A program made the position numbers and the translations under genes. Under the pieces are notes generated by a model. It saw only the letters and a program-made list of their open reading frames with translations. It searched no databases and was not told the DNA's origin. This document shows positions 50,484-63,927 of a stretch of DNA of 64,000 nt, piece by piece. This DNA comes from Limanda limanda (Eukaryota > Chordata > Actinopteri > Pleuronectiformes > Pleuronectidae): NCBI RefSeq assembly GCF_963576545.1, contig NW_026870603.1:124001-188000 (forward strand), read 5' to 3'. Numbering within the stretch: the first letter of the stretch is position 1; every line of letters starts with the position of its first letter.

Positions 50484-53400
50484 ATAACTTTTTTTGTGAA
50501 GGTCGGAGAGACTTGCAAGTAGGCTCTACCCCCACTAAATGGGGTTGCGCGCATCGATCGGTACAATCCTTGAGCTTCTCCGACTTTCGGAAGGGTTAGG
50601 GTTAGGGTTAGGGATGAAAGCACATAGGAGAAAGAGATATTCTTGAATAACTTTTTTTGTGAAGGTCGGAGAGACTTGCAAGTAGGCTCTACCCCCACTA
50701 AATGGGGTAGCGCGCATCGATCGGTACCATCCTTGAGCTTCTCCGACTTTCGGAAGGGTTAGGGTTAGGGTTAGGGATGAAAGCACATAGGAGAAAGAGA
50801 TATTCTTGAATAACTTTTTTTGTGAAGGTCGGAGAGACTTGGAAAGTGGTTGCATCTGGACTAATTTGGGTCCTGCGGATCGATTGGTACCATCCCCGAG
50901 CTTGTACGACCTTCGGAAGAGGTCGACCGACGAAATTCCCCCAAATCTGAGGAGATATTCTTGAATAACTTTTTTTGTGAAGGTCGGAGAGACTTGCAAG
51001 TAGGCTCTACCCCCACTAAATGGGGTTGCGCGCATCGATCGGTACCATCCTTGAGCTTCTCCGACTTTCGGAAGGGTTAGGGTTAGGGTTAGGGATGAAA
51101 GCACATAGGAGAAAGAGATATTCTTGAATAACTTTTTTTGTGAAGGTCGGAGAGACTTGGAAAGTGGTTGCATCTGGACTAATTTGGGTCCTGCGGATCG
51201 ATTGGTACCATCCCCGAGCTTGTACGACCTTCGGAAGAGGTCGACCGACGAAATTCCCCCAAATCTGAGGAGATATTCTTGAATAACTTTTTTTGTGAAG
51301 GTCGGAGAGACTTGCAAGTAGGCTCTACCCCCACTAAATGGGGTTGCGCGCATCGATCGGTACCATCCTTGAGCTTCTCCGACTTTCGGAAGGGTTAGGG
51401 TTAGGGTTAGGGATGAAAGCACATAGGAGAAAGAGATATTCTTGAATAACTTTTTTTGTGAAGGTCGGAGAGACTTGCAAGTAGGCTCTACCCCCACTAA
51501 ATGGGGTAGCGCGCATCGATCGGTACCATCCTTGAGCTTCTCCGACTTTCGGAAGGGTTAGGGTTAGGGTTAGGGATGAAAGCACATAGGAGAAAGAGAT
51601 ATTCTTGAATAACTTTTTTTGTGAAGGTCGGAGAGACTTGGAAAGTGGTTGCATCTGGACTAATTTGGGTCCTGCGGATCGATTGGTACCATCCCCGAGC
51701 TTGTACGACCTTCGGAAGAGGTCGACCGACGAAATTCCCCCAAATCTGAGGAGATATTCTTGAATAACTTTTTTTGTGAAGGTCGGAGAGACTTGCAAGT
51801 AGGCTCTACCCCCACTAAATGGGGTTGCGCGCATCGATCGGTACCATCCTTGAGCTTCTCCGACTTTCGGAAGGGTTAGGGTTAGGGATGAAAGCACATA
51901 GGAGAAAGAGATATTCTTGAATAACTTTGTTTGTGAAGGTCGGAGAGACTTGCAAGTAGGCTCTACCCCCACTAAATGGGGTAGCGCGCATCGATCGGTA
52001 CCATCCTTGAGCTTCTCCGACTTTCGGAAGGGTTAGGGTTAGGGTTAGGGATGAAAGCACATAGGAGAAAGAGATATTCTTGAATAACTTTTATTGTGAA
52101 GGTCGGAGAGACTTGCAAGTAGGCTCTACCCCCACTAAATGGGGTAGCGCGCATCGATCGGTACCATCCTTGAGCTTCTCCGACTTTCGGAAGGGTTAGG
52201 GTTAGGGTTAGGGATGAAAGCACATAGGAGAAAGAGATATTCTTGAATAACTTTTTTTGTGAAGGTCGGAGAGACTTGCAAGTAGGCTCTACCCCCACTA
52301 AATGGGGTTGCGCGCATCGATCGGTACCATCCTTGAGCTTCTCCGACTTTCGGAAGGGTTAGGGTTAGGGTTAGGGATGAAAGCACATAGGAGAAAGAGA
52401 TATTCTTGAATAACTTTTTTTGTGAAGGTCGGAGAGACTTGCAAGTAGGCTCTACCCCCACTAAATGGGGTAGCGCGCATCGATCGGTACCATCCTTGAG
52501 CTTCTCCGACTTTCGGAAGGGTTAGGGTTAGGGATGAAAGCACATAGGAGAAAGAGATATTCTTGAATAACTTTTTTTGTGAAGGTCGGAGAGACTTGGA
52601 AAGTGGTTGCATCTGGACTAATTTGGGTCCTGCGGATCGATTGGTACCATCCCCGAGCTTGTACGACCTTCGGAAGAGGTCGACCGACGAAATTCCCCCA
52701 AATCTGAGGAGATATTCTTGAATAACTTTTTTTGTGAAGGTCGGAGAGACTTGCAAGTAGGCTCTACCCCCACTAAATGGGGTTGCGCGCATCGATCGGT
52801 ACCATCCTTGAGCTTCTCCGACTTTCGGAAGGGTTAGGGTTAGGGTTAGGGATGAAAGCACATAGGAGAAAGAGATATTCTTGAATAACTTTGTTTGTGA
52901 AGGTCGGAGAGACTTGCAAGTAGGCTCTACCCCCACTAAATGGGGTAGCGCGCATCGATCGGTACCATCCTTGAGCTTCTCCGACTTTCGGAAGGGTTAG
53001 GGTTAGGGTTAGGGATGAAAGCACATAGGAGAAAGAGATATTCTTGAATAACTTTTTTTGTGAAGGTCGGAGAGACTTGCAAGTAGGCTCTACCCCCACT
53101 AAATGGGGTAGCGCGCATCGATCGGTACCATCCTTGAGCTTCTCCGACTTTCGGAAGGGTTAGGGTTAGGGTTAGGGATGAAAGCACATAGGAGAAAGAG
53201 ATATTCTTGAATAACTTTTTTTGTGAAGGTCGGAGAGACTTGCAAGTAGGCTCTGCCCCCACTAAATGGGGTAGCGCGCATCGATCGGTACCATCCTTGA
53301 GCTTCTCTGACTTTCGGAAGGGTTAGGGTTAGGGTTAGGGATGAAAGCACATAGGAGAAAGAGATATTCTTGAATAACTTTTTTTGTGAAGGTCGGAGAG

Positions 53401-53528
53401 ACTTGGAAAGTGGTTGCATCTGGACTAATTTGGGTCCTGCAGATCGATTGGTACCATCCCCGAGCTTGTACGACCTTCGGAAGAGGTCGACCGACGAAAT
53501 TCCCCCAAATCTGAGGAGATATTCTTGA
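50484..53528 (+). repeat. 3045-bp tandem duplication, copy 1 (19 units)
   Basis: B units start at 50810, 51128, 51609, 52567 and 53374; A2 units at 51764 and 52410. Markers are C82A in the first A, T9G at 51921 and 52885, and T10A (TTTTATT) at 52084. Units 51764-52566 form a run of five A, the longest in the window along with its copy. Five B, two A2 and twelve long A sum to 3045. Confidence 0.9.
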
Positions 53529-56500
53529 ATAACTTTTTTTGTGAAGGTCGGAGAGACTTGCAAGTAGGCTCTACCCCCACTAAATGGGGTTGCGCGCATC
53601 GATCGGTACAATCCTTGAGCTTCTCCGACTTTCGGAAGGGTTAGGGTTAGGGTTAGGGATGAAAGCACATAGGAGAAAGAGATATTCTTGAATAACTTTT
53701 TTTGTGAAGGTCGGAGAGACTTGCAAGTAGGCTCTACCCCCACTAAATGGGGTAGCGCGCATCGATCGGTACCATCCTTGAGCTTCTCCGACTTTCGGAA
53801 GGGTTAGGGTTAGGGTTAGGGATGAAAGCACATAGGAGAAAGAGATATTCTTGAATAACTTTTTTTGTGAAGGTCGGAGAGACTTGGAAAGTGGTTGCAT
53901 CTGGACTAATTTGGGTCCTGCGGATCGATTGGTACCATCCCCGAGCTTGTACGACCTTCGGAAGAGGTCGACCGACGAAATTCCCCCAAATCTGAGGAGA
54001 TATTCTTGAATAACTTTTTTTGTGAAGGTCGGAGAGACTTGCAAGTAGGCTCTACCCCCACTAAATGGGGTTGCGCGCATCGATCGGTACCATCCTTGAG
54101 CTTCTCCGACTTTCGGAAGGGTTAGGGTTAGGGTTAGGGATGAAAGCACATAGGAGAAAGAGATATTCTTGAATAACTTTTTTTGTGAAGGTCGGAGAGA
54201 CTTGGAAAGTGGTTGCATCTGGACTAATTTGGGTCCTGCGGATCGATTGGTACCATCCCCGAGCTTGTACGACCTTCGGAAGAGGTCGACCGACGAAATT
54301 CCCCCAAATCTGAGGAGATATTCTTGAATAACTTTTTTTGTGAAGGTCGGAGAGACTTGCAAGTAGGCTCTACCCCCACTAAATGGGGTTGCGCGCATCG
54401 ATCGGTACCATCCTTGAGCTTCTCCGACTTTCGGAAGGGTTAGGGTTAGGGTTAGGGATGAAAGCACATAGGAGAAAGAGATATTCTTGAATAACTTTTT
54501 TTGTGAAGGTCGGAGAGACTTGCAAGTAGGCTCTACCCCCACTAAATGGGGTAGCGCGCATCGATCGGTACCATCCTTGAGCTTCTCCGACTTTCGGAAG
54601 GGTTAGGGTTAGGGTTAGGGATGAAAGCACATAGGAGAAAGAGATATTCTTGAATAACTTTTTTTGTGAAGGTCGGAGAGACTTGGAAAGTGGTTGCATC
54701 TGGACTAATTTGGGTCCTGCGGATCGATTGGTACCATCCCCGAGCTTGTACGACCTTCGGAAGAGGTCGACCGACGAAATTCCCCCAAATCTGAGGAGAT
54801 ATTCTTGAATAACTTTTTTTGTGAAGGTCGGAGAGACTTGCAAGTAGGCTCTACCCCCACTAAATGGGGTTGCGCGCATCGATCGGTACCATCCTTGAGC
54901 TTCTCCGACTTTCGGAAGGGTTAGGGTTAGGGATGAAAGCACATAGGAGAAAGAGATATTCTTGAATAACTTTGTTTGTGAAGGTCGGAGAGACTTGCAA
55001 GTAGGCTCTACCCCCACTAAATGGGGTAGCGCGCATCGATCGGTACCATCCTTGAGCTTCTCCGACTTTCGGAAGGGTTAGGGTTAGGGTTAGGGATGAA
55101 AGCACATAGGAGAAAGAGATATTCTTGAATAACTTTTATTGTGAAGGTCGGAGAGACTTGCAAGTAGGCTCTACCCCCACTAAATGGGGTAGCGCGCATC
55201 GATCGGTACCATCCTTGAGCTTCTCCGACTTTCGGAAGGGTTAGGGTTAGGGTTAGGGATGAAAGCACATAGGAGAAAGAGATATTCTTGAATAACTTTT
55301 TTTGTGAAGGTCGGAGAGACTTGCAAGTAGGCTCTACCCCCACTAAATGGGGTTGCGCGCATCGATCGGTACCATCCTTGAGCTTCTCCGACTTTCGGAA
55401 GGGTTAGGGTTAGGGTTAGGGATGAAAGCACATAGGAGAAAGAGATATTCTTGAATAACTTTTTTTGTGAAGGTCGGAGAGACTTGCAAGTAGGCTCTAC
55501 CCCCACTAAATGGGGTAGCGCGCATCGATCGGTACCATCCTTGAGCTTCTCCGACTTTCGGAAGGGTTAGGGTTAGGGATGAAAGCACATAGGAGAAAGA
55601 GATATTCTTGAATAACTTTTTTTGTGAAGGTCGGAGAGACTTGGAAAGTGGTTGCATCTGGACTAATTTGGGTCCTGCGGATCGATTGGTACCATCCCCG
55701 AGCTTGTACGACCTTCGGAAGAGGTCGACCGACGAAATTCCCCCAAATCTGAGGAGATATTCTTGAATAACTTTTTTTGTGAAGGTCGGAGAGACTTGCA
55801 AGTAGGCTCTACCCCCACTAAATGGGGTTGCGCGCATCGATCGGTACCATCCTTGAGCTTCTCCGACTTTCGGAAGGGTTAGGGTTAGGGTTAGGGATGA
55901 AAGCACATAGGAGAAAGAGATATTCTTGAATAACTTTGTTTGTGAAGGTCGGAGAGACTTGCAAGTAGGCTCTACCCCCACTAAATGGGGTAGCGCGCAT
56001 CGATCGGTACCATCCTTGAGCTTCTCCGACTTTCGGAAGGGTTAGGGTTAGGGTTAGGGATGAAAGCACATAGGAGAAAGAGATATTCTTGAATAACTTT
56101 TTTTGTGAAGGTCGGAGAGACTTGCAAGTAGGCTCTACCCCCACTAAATGGGGTAGCGCGCATCGATCGGTACCATCCTTGAGCTTCTCCGACTTTCGGA
56201 AGGGTTAGGGTTAGGGTTAGGGATGAAAGCACATAGGAGAAAGAGATATTCTTGAATAACTTTTTTTGTGAAGGTCGGAGAGACTTGCAAGTAGGCTCTG
56301 CCCCCACTAAAATGGGTAGCGCGCATCGATCGGTACCATCCTTGAGCTTCTCTGACTTTCGGAAGGGTTAGGGTTAGGGTTAGGGATGAAAGCACATAGG
56401 AGAAAGAGATATTCTTGAATAACTTTTTTTGTGAAGGTCGGAGAGACTTGGAAAGTGGTTGCATCTGGACTAATTTGGGTCCTGCGGATCGATTGGTACC

Positions 56501-56573
56501 ATCCCCGAGCTTGTACGACCTTCGGAAGAGGTCGACCGACGAAATTCCCCCAAATCTGAGGAGATATTCTTGA
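53529..56573 (+). repeat. 3045-bp tandem duplication, copy 2 (19 units)
   Basis: B units start at 53855, 54173, 54654, 55612 and 56419; A2 units at 54809 and 55455. Every marker of copy 1 recurs 3045 bp later. Two differences lie at the right end: the A* at 56256 reads CTAAAATGGG, and the B at 56419 lacks the G68A seen at 53374. Confidence 0.9.
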
Positions 56574-58646
56574 ATAACTTTTTTTGTGAAGGTCGGAGAG
56601 ACTTGCAAGTAGGCTCTACCCCCACTAAATGGGGTAGCGCGCATCGATCGGTACCATCCTTGAGCTTCTCCGACTTTCGGAAGGGTTAGGGTTAGGGATG
56701 AAAGCACATAGGAGAAAGAGATATTCTTGAATAACTTTTTTTGTGAAGGTCGGAGAGACTTGGAAAGTGGTTGCATCTGGACTAATTTGGGTCCTGCGGA
56801 TCGATTGGTACCATCCCCGAGCTTGTACGACCTTCGGAAGAGGTCGACCGACGAAATTCCCCCAAATCTGAGGAGATATTCTTGAATAACTTTTTTTGTG
56901 AAGGTCGGAGAGACTTGCAAGTAGGCTCTACCCCCACTAAATGGGGTTGCGCGCATCGATCGGTACCATCCTTGAGCTTCTCCGACTTTCGGAAGGGTTA
57001 GGGTTAGGGTTAGGGATGAAAGCACATAGGAGAAAGAGATATTCTTGAATAACTTTTTTTGTGAAGGTCGGAGAGACTTGCAAGTAGGCTCTACCCCCAC
57101 TAAATGGGGTAGCGCGCATCGATCGGTACCATCCTTGAGCTTCTCCGACTTTCGGAAGGGTTAGGGTTAGGGTTAGGGATGAAAGCACATAGGAGAAAGA
57201 GATATTCTTGAATAAGTTTTTTTGTGAAGGTCGGAGAGACTTGGAAAGTGGTTGCATCTGGACTAATTTGGGTCCTGCGGATCGATTGGTACCATCCCCG
57301 AGCTTGTACGACCTTCGGAAGAGGTCGACCGACGAAATTCCCCCAAATCTGAGGAGATATTCTTGAATAACTTTTTTTGTGAAGGTCGGAGAGACTTGCA
57401 AGTAGGCTCTACCCCCACTAAATGGGGTAGCGCGCATCGATCGGTACCATCCTTGAGCTTCTCCGACTTTCGGAAGGGTTAGGGTTAGGGTTAGGGATGA
57501 AAGCACATAGGAGAAAGAGATATTCTTGAATAACTTTTTTTGTGAAGGTCGGAGAGACTTGCAAGTAGGCTCTACCCCCACTAAATGGGGTAGCGCGCAT
57601 CGATCGGTACCATCCTTGAGCTTCTCCGACTTTCGGAAGGGTTAGGGTTAGGGTTAGGAATGAAAGCACATAGGAGAAAGAGATATTCTTGAATAACTTT
57701 TTTTGTGAAGGTCGGAGAGACTTGGAAAGTGGTTGCATCTGGACTAATTTGGGTCCTGCGGATCGATTGGTACCATCCCCGAGCTTGTACGACCTTCGGA
57801 AGAGGTCGACCGACGAAATTCCCCCAAATCTGAGGAGATATTCTTGAATAACTTTTTTTGTGAAGGTCGGAGAGACTTGCAAGTAGGCTCTACCCCCACT
57901 AAATGGGGTTGCGCGCATCGATCGGTACAATCCTTGAGCTTCTCCGACTTTCGGAAGGGTTAGGGTTAGGGTTAGGGATGAAAGCACATAGGAGAAAGAG
58001 ATATTCTTGAATAACTTTTTTTGTGAAGGTCGGAGAGACTTGCAAGTAGGCTCTACCCCCACTAAATGGGGTAGCGCGCATCGATCGGTACCATCCTTGA
58101 GCTTCTCCGACTTTCGGAAGGGTTAGGGTTAGGGTTAGGGATGAAAGCACATAGGAGAAAGAGATATTCTTGAAAAACTTTTTTTGTGAAGGTCGGAGAG
58201 ACTTGGAAAGTGGTTGCATCTGGACTAATTTGGGTCCTGCGGATCGATTGGTACCATCCCCGAGCTTGTACGACCTTCGGAAGAGGTCGACCGACGAAAT
58301 TCCCCCAAATCTGAGGAGATATTCTTGAATAACTTTTTTTGTGAAGGTCGGAGAGACTTGCAAGTAGGCTCTACCCCCACTAAATGGGGTTGCGCGCATC
58401 GATCGGTACCATCCTTGAGCTTCTCCGACTTTCGGAAGGGTTAGGGTTAGGGTTAGGGATGAAAGCACATAGGAGAAAGAGATATTCTTGAATAACTTTT
58501 TTTGTGAAGGTCGGAGAGACTTGGAAAGTGGTTGCATCTGGACTAATTTGGGTCCTGCGGATCGATTGGTACCATCCCCGAGCTTGTACGACCTTCGGAA
58601 GAGGTCGACCGACGAAATTCCCCCAAATCTGAGGAGATATTCTTGA
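56574..58646 (+). repeat. Thirteen-unit block of the 21-unit type
   Basis: B units start at 56731, 57212 (C5G), 57693, 58174 and 58492; the A2 is at 56574. The A at 57530 ends its telomere tract in TTAGGA. The B at 58174 begins AAAAAC instead of ATAAC. The C82A-marked A at 57848 opens another copy of the ten-unit module seen at 47125, 50484 and 53529. Confidence 0.86.
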
Positions 58647-60240
58647 ATAACTTTTTTTGTGAAGGTCGGAGAGACTTGCAAGTAGGCTCTACCCCCACTA
58701 AATGGGGTTGCACGCATCGATCGGTACCATCCTTGAGCTTCTCCGACTTTCGGAAGGGTTAGGGTTAGGGTTAGGGATGAAAGCACATAGGAGAAAGAGA
58801 TATTCTTGAATAACTTTTTTTGTGAAGGTCGGAGAGACTTGCAAGTAGGCTCTACCCCCACTAAATGGGGTAGCGCGCATCGATCGGTACCATCCTTGAG
58901 CTTCTCCGACTTTCGGAAGGGTTAGGGTTAGGGTTAGGGATGAAAGCACATAGGAGAAAGAGATATTCTTGAATAACTTTTTTTGTGAAGGTCGGAGAGA
59001 CTTGGAAAGTGGTTGCATCTGGACTAATTTGGGTCCTGCGGATCGATTGGTACCATCCCCGAGCTTGTACGACCTTCGGAAGAGGTCGACCGACGAAATT
59101 CCCCCAAATCTGAGGAGATATTCTTGAATAACTTTTTTTGTGAAGGTCGGAGAGACTTGCAAGTAGGCTCTACCCCCACTAAATGGGGTTGCGCGCATCG
59201 ATCGGTACCATCCTTGAGCTTCTCCGACTTTCGGAAGGGTTAGGGTTAGGGATGAAAGCACATAGGAGAAAGAGATATTCTTGAATAACTTTGTTTGTGA
59301 AGGTCGGAGAGACTTGCAAGTAGGCTCTACCCCCACTAAATGGGGTAGCGCGCATCGATCGGTACCATCCTTGAGCTTCTCCGACTTTCGGAAGGGTTAG
59401 GGTTAGGGTTAGGGATGAAAGCACATAGGAGAAAGAGATATTCTTGAATAACTTTTTTTGTGAAGGTCGGAGAGACTTGCAAGTAGGCTCTACCCCCACT
59501 AAATGGGGTAGCGCGCATCGATCGGTACCATCCTTGAGCTTCTCCGACTTTCGGAAGGGTTAGGGTTAGGGTTAGGGATGAAAGCACATAGGAGAAAGAG
59601 ATATTCTTGAATAACTTTTTTTGTGAAGGTCGGAGAGACTTGCAAGTAGGCTCTGCCCCCACTAAATGGGGTAGCGCGCATCGATCGGTACCATCCTTGA
59701 GCTTCTCTGACTTTCGGAAGGGTTAGGGTTAGGGTTAGGGATGAAAGCACATAGGAGAAAGAGATATTCTTGAATAACTTTTTTTGTGAAGGTCGGAGAG
59801 ACTTGGAAAGTGGTTGCATCTGGACTAATTTGGGTCCTGCGGATCGATTGGTACCATCCCCGAGCTTGTACGACCTTCGGAAGAGGTCGACCGACGAAAT
59901 TCCCCCAAATCTGAGGAGATATTCTTGAATAACTTTTTTTGTGAAGGTCGGAGAGACTTGCAAGTAGGCTCTACCCCCACTAAATGGGGTAGCGCGCATC
60001 GATCGGTACCATCCTTGAGCTTCTCCGACTTTCGGAAGGGTTAGGGTTAGGGATGAAAGCACATAGGAGAAAGAGATATTCTTGAATAACTTTTTTTGTG
60101 AAGGTCGGAGAGACTTGGAAAGTGGTTGCATCTGGACTAATTTGGGTCCTGCGGATCGATTGGTACCATCCCCGAGCTTGTACGACCTTCGGAAGAGGTC
60201 GACCGACGAAATTCCCCCAAATCTGAGGAGATATTCTTGA
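58647..60240 (+). repeat. 1594-bp tandem duplication, copy 1 (10 units)
   Basis: B units start at 58973, 59774 and 60086; A2 units at 59128 and 59929. Order is post-B A, A, B, A2, A with T9G, A, A*, B, A2, B. The first A carries G66A, which its partner at 60241 lacks. Confidence 0.9.
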
Positions 60241-61834
60241 ATAACTTTTTTTGTGAAGGTCGGAGAGACTTGCAAGTAGGCTCTACCCCCACTAAATGGG
60301 GTTGCGCGCATCGATCGGTACCATCCTTGAGCTTCTCCGACTTTCGGAAGGGTTAGGGTTAGGGTTAGGGATGAAAGCACATAGGAGAAAGAGATATTCT
60401 TGAATAACTTTTTTTGTGAAGGTCGGAGAGACTTGCAAGTAGGCTCTACCCCCACTAAATGGGGTAGCGCGCATCGATCGGTACCATCCTTGAGCTTCTC
60501 CGACTTTCGGAAGGGTTAGGGTTAGGGTTAGGGATGAAAGCACATAGGAGAAAGAGATATTCTTGAATAACTTTTTTTGTGAAGGTCGGAGAGACTTGGA
60601 AAGTGGTTGCATCTGGACTAATTTGGGTCCTGCGGATCGATTGGTACCATCCCCGAGCTTGTACGACCTTCGGAAGAGGTCGACCGACGAAATTCCCCCA
60701 AATCTGAGGAGATATTCTTGAATAACTTTTTTTGTGAAGGTCGGAGAGACTTGCAAGTAGGCTCTACCCCCACTAAATGGGGTTGCGCGCATCGATCGGT
60801 ACCATCCTTGAGCTTCTCCGACTTTCGGAAGGGTTAGGGTTAGGGATGAAAGCACATAGGAGAAAGAGATATTCTTGAATAACTTTGTTTGTGAAGGTCG
60901 GAGAGACTTGCAAGTAGGCTCTACCCCCACTAAATGGGGTAGCGCGCATCGATCGGTACCATCCTTGAGCTTCTCCGACTTTCGGAAGGGTTAGGGTTAG
61001 GGTTAGGGATGAAAGCACATAGGAGAAAGAGATATTCTTGAATAACTTTTTTTGTGAAGGTCGGAGAGACTTGCAAGTAGGCTCTACCCCCACTAAATGG
61101 GGTAGCGCGCATCGATCGGTACCATCCTTGAGCTTCTCCGACTTTCGGAAGGGTTAGGGTTAGGGTTAGGGATGAAAGCACATAGGAGAAAGAGATATTC
61201 TTGAATAACTTTTTTTGTGAAGGTCGGAGAGACTTGCAAGTAGGCTCTGCCCCCACTAAATGGGGTAGCGCGCATCGATCGGTACCATCCTTGAGCTTCT
61301 CTGACTTTCGGAAGGGTTAGGGTTAGGGTTAGGGATGAAAGCACATAGGAGAAAGAGATATTCTTGAATAACTTTTTTTGTGAAGGTCGGAGAGACTTGG
61401 AAAGTGGTTGCATCTGGACTAATTTGGGTCCTGCGGATCGATTGGTACCATCCCCGAGCTTGTACGACCTTCGGAAGAGGTCGACCGACGAAATTCCCCC
61501 AAATCTGAGGAGATATTCTTGAATAACTTTTTTTGTGAAGGTCGGAGAGACTTGCAAGTAGGCTCTACCCCCACTAAATGGGGTAGCGCGCATCGATCGG
61601 TACCATCCTTGAGCTTCTCCGACTTTCGGAAGGGTTAGGGTTAGGGATGAAAGCACATAGGAGAAAGAGATATTCTTGAATAACTTTTTTTGTGAAGGTC
61701 GGAGAGACTTGGAAAGTGGTTGCATCTGGACTAATTTGGGTCCTGCGGATCGATTGGTACCATCCCCGAGCTTGTACGACCTTCGGAAGAGGTCGACCGA
61801 CGAAATTCCCCCAAATCTGAGGAGATATTCTTGA
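60241..61834 (+). repeat. 1594-bp tandem duplication, copy 2 (10 units)
   Basis: B units start at 60567, 61368 and 61680; A2 units at 60722 and 61523. It is in exact register with copy 1. Three B, two A2 and five long A sum to 1594. Confidence 0.9.
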
Positions 61835-63116
61835 ATAACTTTTTTTGTGAAGGTCGGAGAGACTTGCAAGTAGGCTCTACCCCCACTAAATGGGGTTGCG
61901 CGCATCGATCGGTACCATCCTTGAGCTTCTCCGACTTTCGGAAGGGTTAGGGTTAGGGTTAGGGATGAAAGCACATAGGAGAAAGAGATATTCTTGAATA
62001 ACTTTTTTTGTGAAGGTCGGAGAGACTTGCAAGTAGGCTCTACCCCCACTAAATGGGGTAGCGCGCATCGATCGGTACCATCCTTGAGCTTCTCCGACTT
62101 TCGGAAGGGTTAGGGTTAGGGTTAGGGATGAAAGCACATAGGAGAAAGAGATATTCTTGAATAAGTTTTTTTGTGAAGGTCGGAGAGACTTGGAAAGTGG
62201 TTGCATCTGGACTAATTTGGGTCCTGCGGATCGATTGGTACCATCCCCGAGCTTGTACGACCTTCGGAAGAGGTCGACCGACGAAATTCCCCCAAATCTG
62301 AGGAGATATTCTTGAATAACTTTTTTTGTGAAGGTCGGAGAGACTTGCAAGTAGGCTCTACCCCCACTAAATTGGGTAGCGCGCATCGATCGGTACCATC
62401 CTTGAGCTTCTCCGACTTTCGGAAGGGTTAGGGTTAGGGTTAGGGATGAAAGCACATAGGAGAAAGAGATATTCTTGAATAACTTTTTTTGTGAAGGTCG
62501 GAGAGACTTGCAAGTAGGCTCTACCCCCACTAAATGGGGTAGCGCGCATCGATCGGTACCATCCTTGAGCTTCTCCGACTTTCGGAAGGGTTAGGGTTAG
62601 GGTTAGGGATGAAAGCACATAGGAGAAAGAGATATTCTTGAATAACTTTTTTTGTGAAGGTCGGAGAGACTTGGAAAGTGGTTGCATCTGGACTAATTTG
62701 GGTCCTGCGGATCGATTGGTACCATCCCTGAGCTTGTACGACCTTCGGAAGAGGTCGACCGACGAAATTCCCCCAAATCTGAGGAGATATTCTTGAATAA
62801 CTTTTTTTGTGAAGGTCGGAGAGACTTGCAAGTAGGCTCTACCCCCACTAAATGGGGTTGCGCGCATCGATCGGTACCATCCTTGAGCTTCTCCGACTTT
62901 CGGAAGGGTTAGGGTTAGGGTTAGGGATGAAAGCACATAGGAGAAAGAGATATTCTTGAATAACTTTTTTTGTGAAGGTCGGAGAGACTTGCAAGTAGGC
63001 TCTACCCCCACTAAATGGGGTAGCGCACATCGATCGGTACCATCCTTGAGCTTCTCCGACTTTCGGAAGGGTTAGGGTTAGGGATGAAAGCACATAGGAG
63101 AAAGAGATATTCTTGA

Positions 63117-63275
63117 ATAACTTTTTTTGTGAAGGTCGGAGAGACTTGGAAAGTGGTTGCATCTGGACTAATTTGGGTCCTGCGGATCGATTGGTAGGTA
63201 CCATCCCCGAGCTTGTACGACCTTCGGAAGAGGTCGACCGACGAAATTCCCCCAAATCTGAGGAGATATTCTTGA
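63117..63275 (+). repeat. B monomer with 4-bp duplication (159 bp)
   Basis: GATTGGTACC reads GATTGGTAGGTACC, a direct duplication of GGTA at unit position 77. It is the only insertion in the window. KpnI (GGTACC) is retained once. It looks like slippage or a filled staggered break at the GGTACC palindrome. Confidence 0.87.
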
Positions 63276-63764
63276 ATAACTTTTTTTGTGAAGGTCGGAG
63301 AGACTTGCAAGTAGGCTCTACCCCCACTAAATGGGGTTGCGCGCATCGATCGGTACCATCCTTGAGCTTCTCCGACTTTCGGAAGGGTTAGGGTTAGGGT
63401 TAGGGATGAAAGCACATAGGAGAAAGAGATATTCTTGAATAACTTTTTTTGTGAAGGTCGGAGAGACTTGCAAGTAGGCTCTACCCCCACTAAATGGGGT
63501 AACGCGCATCGATCGGTACCATCCTTGAGCTTCTCCGACTTTCGGAAGGGTTAGGGTTAGGGTTAGGGATGAAAGCACATAGGAGAAAGAGATATTCTTG
63601 AATAACTTTTTTTGTGAAGGTCGGAGAGACTTGCAAGTAGGCTCTACCCCCACTAAATGGGGTAGCGCGCATCGATCGGTACCATCCTTGAGCTTCTCCG
63701 ACTTTCGGAAGGGTTAGGGTTAGGGTTAGGGATGAAAGCACATAGGAGAAAGAGATATTCTTGA

Positions 63765-63927
63765 ATAACTTTTTTTGTGAAGGTCGGAGAGACTTGCAAG
63801 TAGGCTCTGCCCCCACTAAATGGGGTAGCGCGCATCGATCGGTACCATCCTTGAGCTTCTCCGACTTTCGGAAGGGTTAGGGTTAGGGATAGGGATGAAA
63901 GCACATAGGAGAAAGAGATATTCTTGA
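63765..63927 (+). repeat. Reciprocal-type A* / A monomer with altered telomere tract
   Basis: It has A* at position 45 (CTGCCCC) but ordinary A at position 98 (TCTCCGAC), the opposite combination to 26428-26590. Its third telomere hexamer reads ATAGGG. It precedes B, like every A*. Confidence 0.75.

Noticed and set aside
63113..63391. 92-codon plus-strand open frame
   Set aside because: It is created by the 4-bp GGTA duplication in the B unit at 63117 and reads through plain satellite sequence.
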